From: Clostridium fallax
GTDB lineage: Bacteria > Bacillota > Clostridia > Clostridiales > Clostridiaceae
Reading direction: 5' to 3'
NCBI RefSeq assembly: GCF_900129365.1
Contig: NZ_FQVM01000028.1
Location: forward strand, 1-31,350
Length of the DNA stretch: 31,350 bases
Made by a program: the position numbers and the translations under genes. Shown in pieces: positions 30,949 to 31,350 of the stretch (the stretch's first letter is position 1; every line of letters starts with the position of its first letter). Under the pieces are notes generated by a model. It worked only from the letters and a program-made list of their open reading frames with translations, searched no databases and was not told where the DNA came from.

Positions 30949-31350
30949 TTAATATGAATATTTTTTATATATAAGTTTTTTATTTTTTTCTTTACCTTTT
31001 CTATATAAATATATAATTAAACTTCCTATTATAACACCTATAAAATCTACTAAAATATCACTAAACTTTCCATCCCTTCCTAGAATAAATTTTTGGTGAA
31101 TTTCATCAGTACAAGAATATAAAAATGTAATTATTGAAGAATATACTATAGGTTTTAATAGCTTATTTCTATCCTTAAAATATTTATTAAATCCATAATA
31201 TAAACTTAAAAATAATACTAAGAATTCAATAATATGAGCAGATTTTCTTACTAAAAAATTTATTATATTATCACCAATTATATTTTCTAAAAAAGGAAAA
31301 ATATTTTTAAATATATTTATAATTGAAGAACTACTTTCTAAAGATGCTTC
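30949..31350 (-). CDS. VanZ-like family membrane protein, partial
   Basis: The frame runs from the right edge of the window (GAA codon at 31350) to a TAA at 30949, giving the last 133 residues; the N-terminus is outside. It has the VanZ-like signatures RKSAHIIEFLVL and, after a helix, CTDEIHQKFILGRDGKFSDILVDFIGVIIG, with about three membrane helices visible. The tail is basic. Family members are widespread in Firmicutes; the name comes from the teicoplanin-resistance gene vanZ, but this context shows no van cluster and gives no reason to infer resistance. Confidence 0.88.
   Translation of the reverse strand, partial: EASLESSSSIINIFKNIFPFLENIIGDNIINFLVRKSAHIIEFLVLFLSLYYGFNKYFKDRNKLLKPIVYSSIITFLYSCTDEIHQKFILGRDGKFSDILVDFIGVIIGSLIIYLYRKGKEKNKKLIYKKYSY

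Noticed and set aside
1..31350. CRISPR array, insertion sequence, prophage, rRNA or defence island
   Set aside because: No regularly spaced direct repeats, transposase or integrase motifs, phage genes or rRNA sequence were found; composition is even across the window.
30949..31350. Glycopeptide resistance gene
   Set aside because: The protein is VanZ-like only in family; no vanA/B/H/X/Y or regulator genes are nearby, and such proteins are common in the phylum.

Overview
The window is very AT-rich and reads as a chromosomal segment of a low-GC, spore-forming Firmicute, most likely Clostridium sensu stricto. The grounds are base composition, strong AGGAGG-type ribosome binding sites, the SpoVD/SpoVE/PdaA set and the gene order. 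I do not name a species. Nearly all genes are on the minus strand. Only rqcH, pdaA and a selenocysteine tRNA are on the plus strand.

Region by region. (1) 1-4457, minus: a compact type IV pilus / type II secretion-like operon. It runs pilB ATPase, pilC platform protein, a GspH-like minor pilin split by a frame change, two further minor prepilins, a 50-aa pilin-like ORF with Asn instead of Glu at mature position 5, and a partial gene running off the left edge. (2) 4743-6443, plus: rqcH. (3) 6572-12443, minus: a small membrane protein, then (in transcription order) aroB-aroF-dksA-like-rluD-pyrR-THUMP RNA methyltransferase. (4) 12660-18118, minus: ftsQ/divIB-DUF881-sbp-DUF881-yggS-sepF-yggT-ylmH-divIVA. 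(5) 18344-27171, minus: the dcw cluster rsmH-ftsL-spoVD/ftsI-murE-murF-mraY-spoVE/ftsW. (6) 27571-27745, plus: tRNA-Sec with its own promoter and terminator. (7) 27949-31350: a DUF4352-type lipoprotein, ychF, a PdaA-like deacetylase and a partial VanZ-like gene.

Functionally, regions 4 and 5 make and position the division septum and build lipid-linked peptidoglycan precursor; spoVD/spoVE may serve vegetative septation, spore cortex synthesis or both. Compared with the Bacillus order ylmE-sepF-ylmG-ylmH-divIVA-ileS-ylyA-lspA-rluD-pyrR, the backbone is kept. However, ileS is absent and aroB-aroF occupies its place, and lspA is absent between the DksA-like gene and rluD. murD, murG, ftsZ, spoIIGA, sigE and sigG are not in the window.

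Most of the window is ordinary housekeeping sequence and I see no new defence or mobile system. The observations most worth a second look are the minor-pilin block (frame-split GspH plus a tiny GspK-like ORF), regulatory structure at junctions of the cell-wall cluster (a consensus promoter overlapping a terminator hairpin before murE, and a hairpin between the mraY Shine-Dalgarno and its start), and the isolated tRNA-Sec unit.
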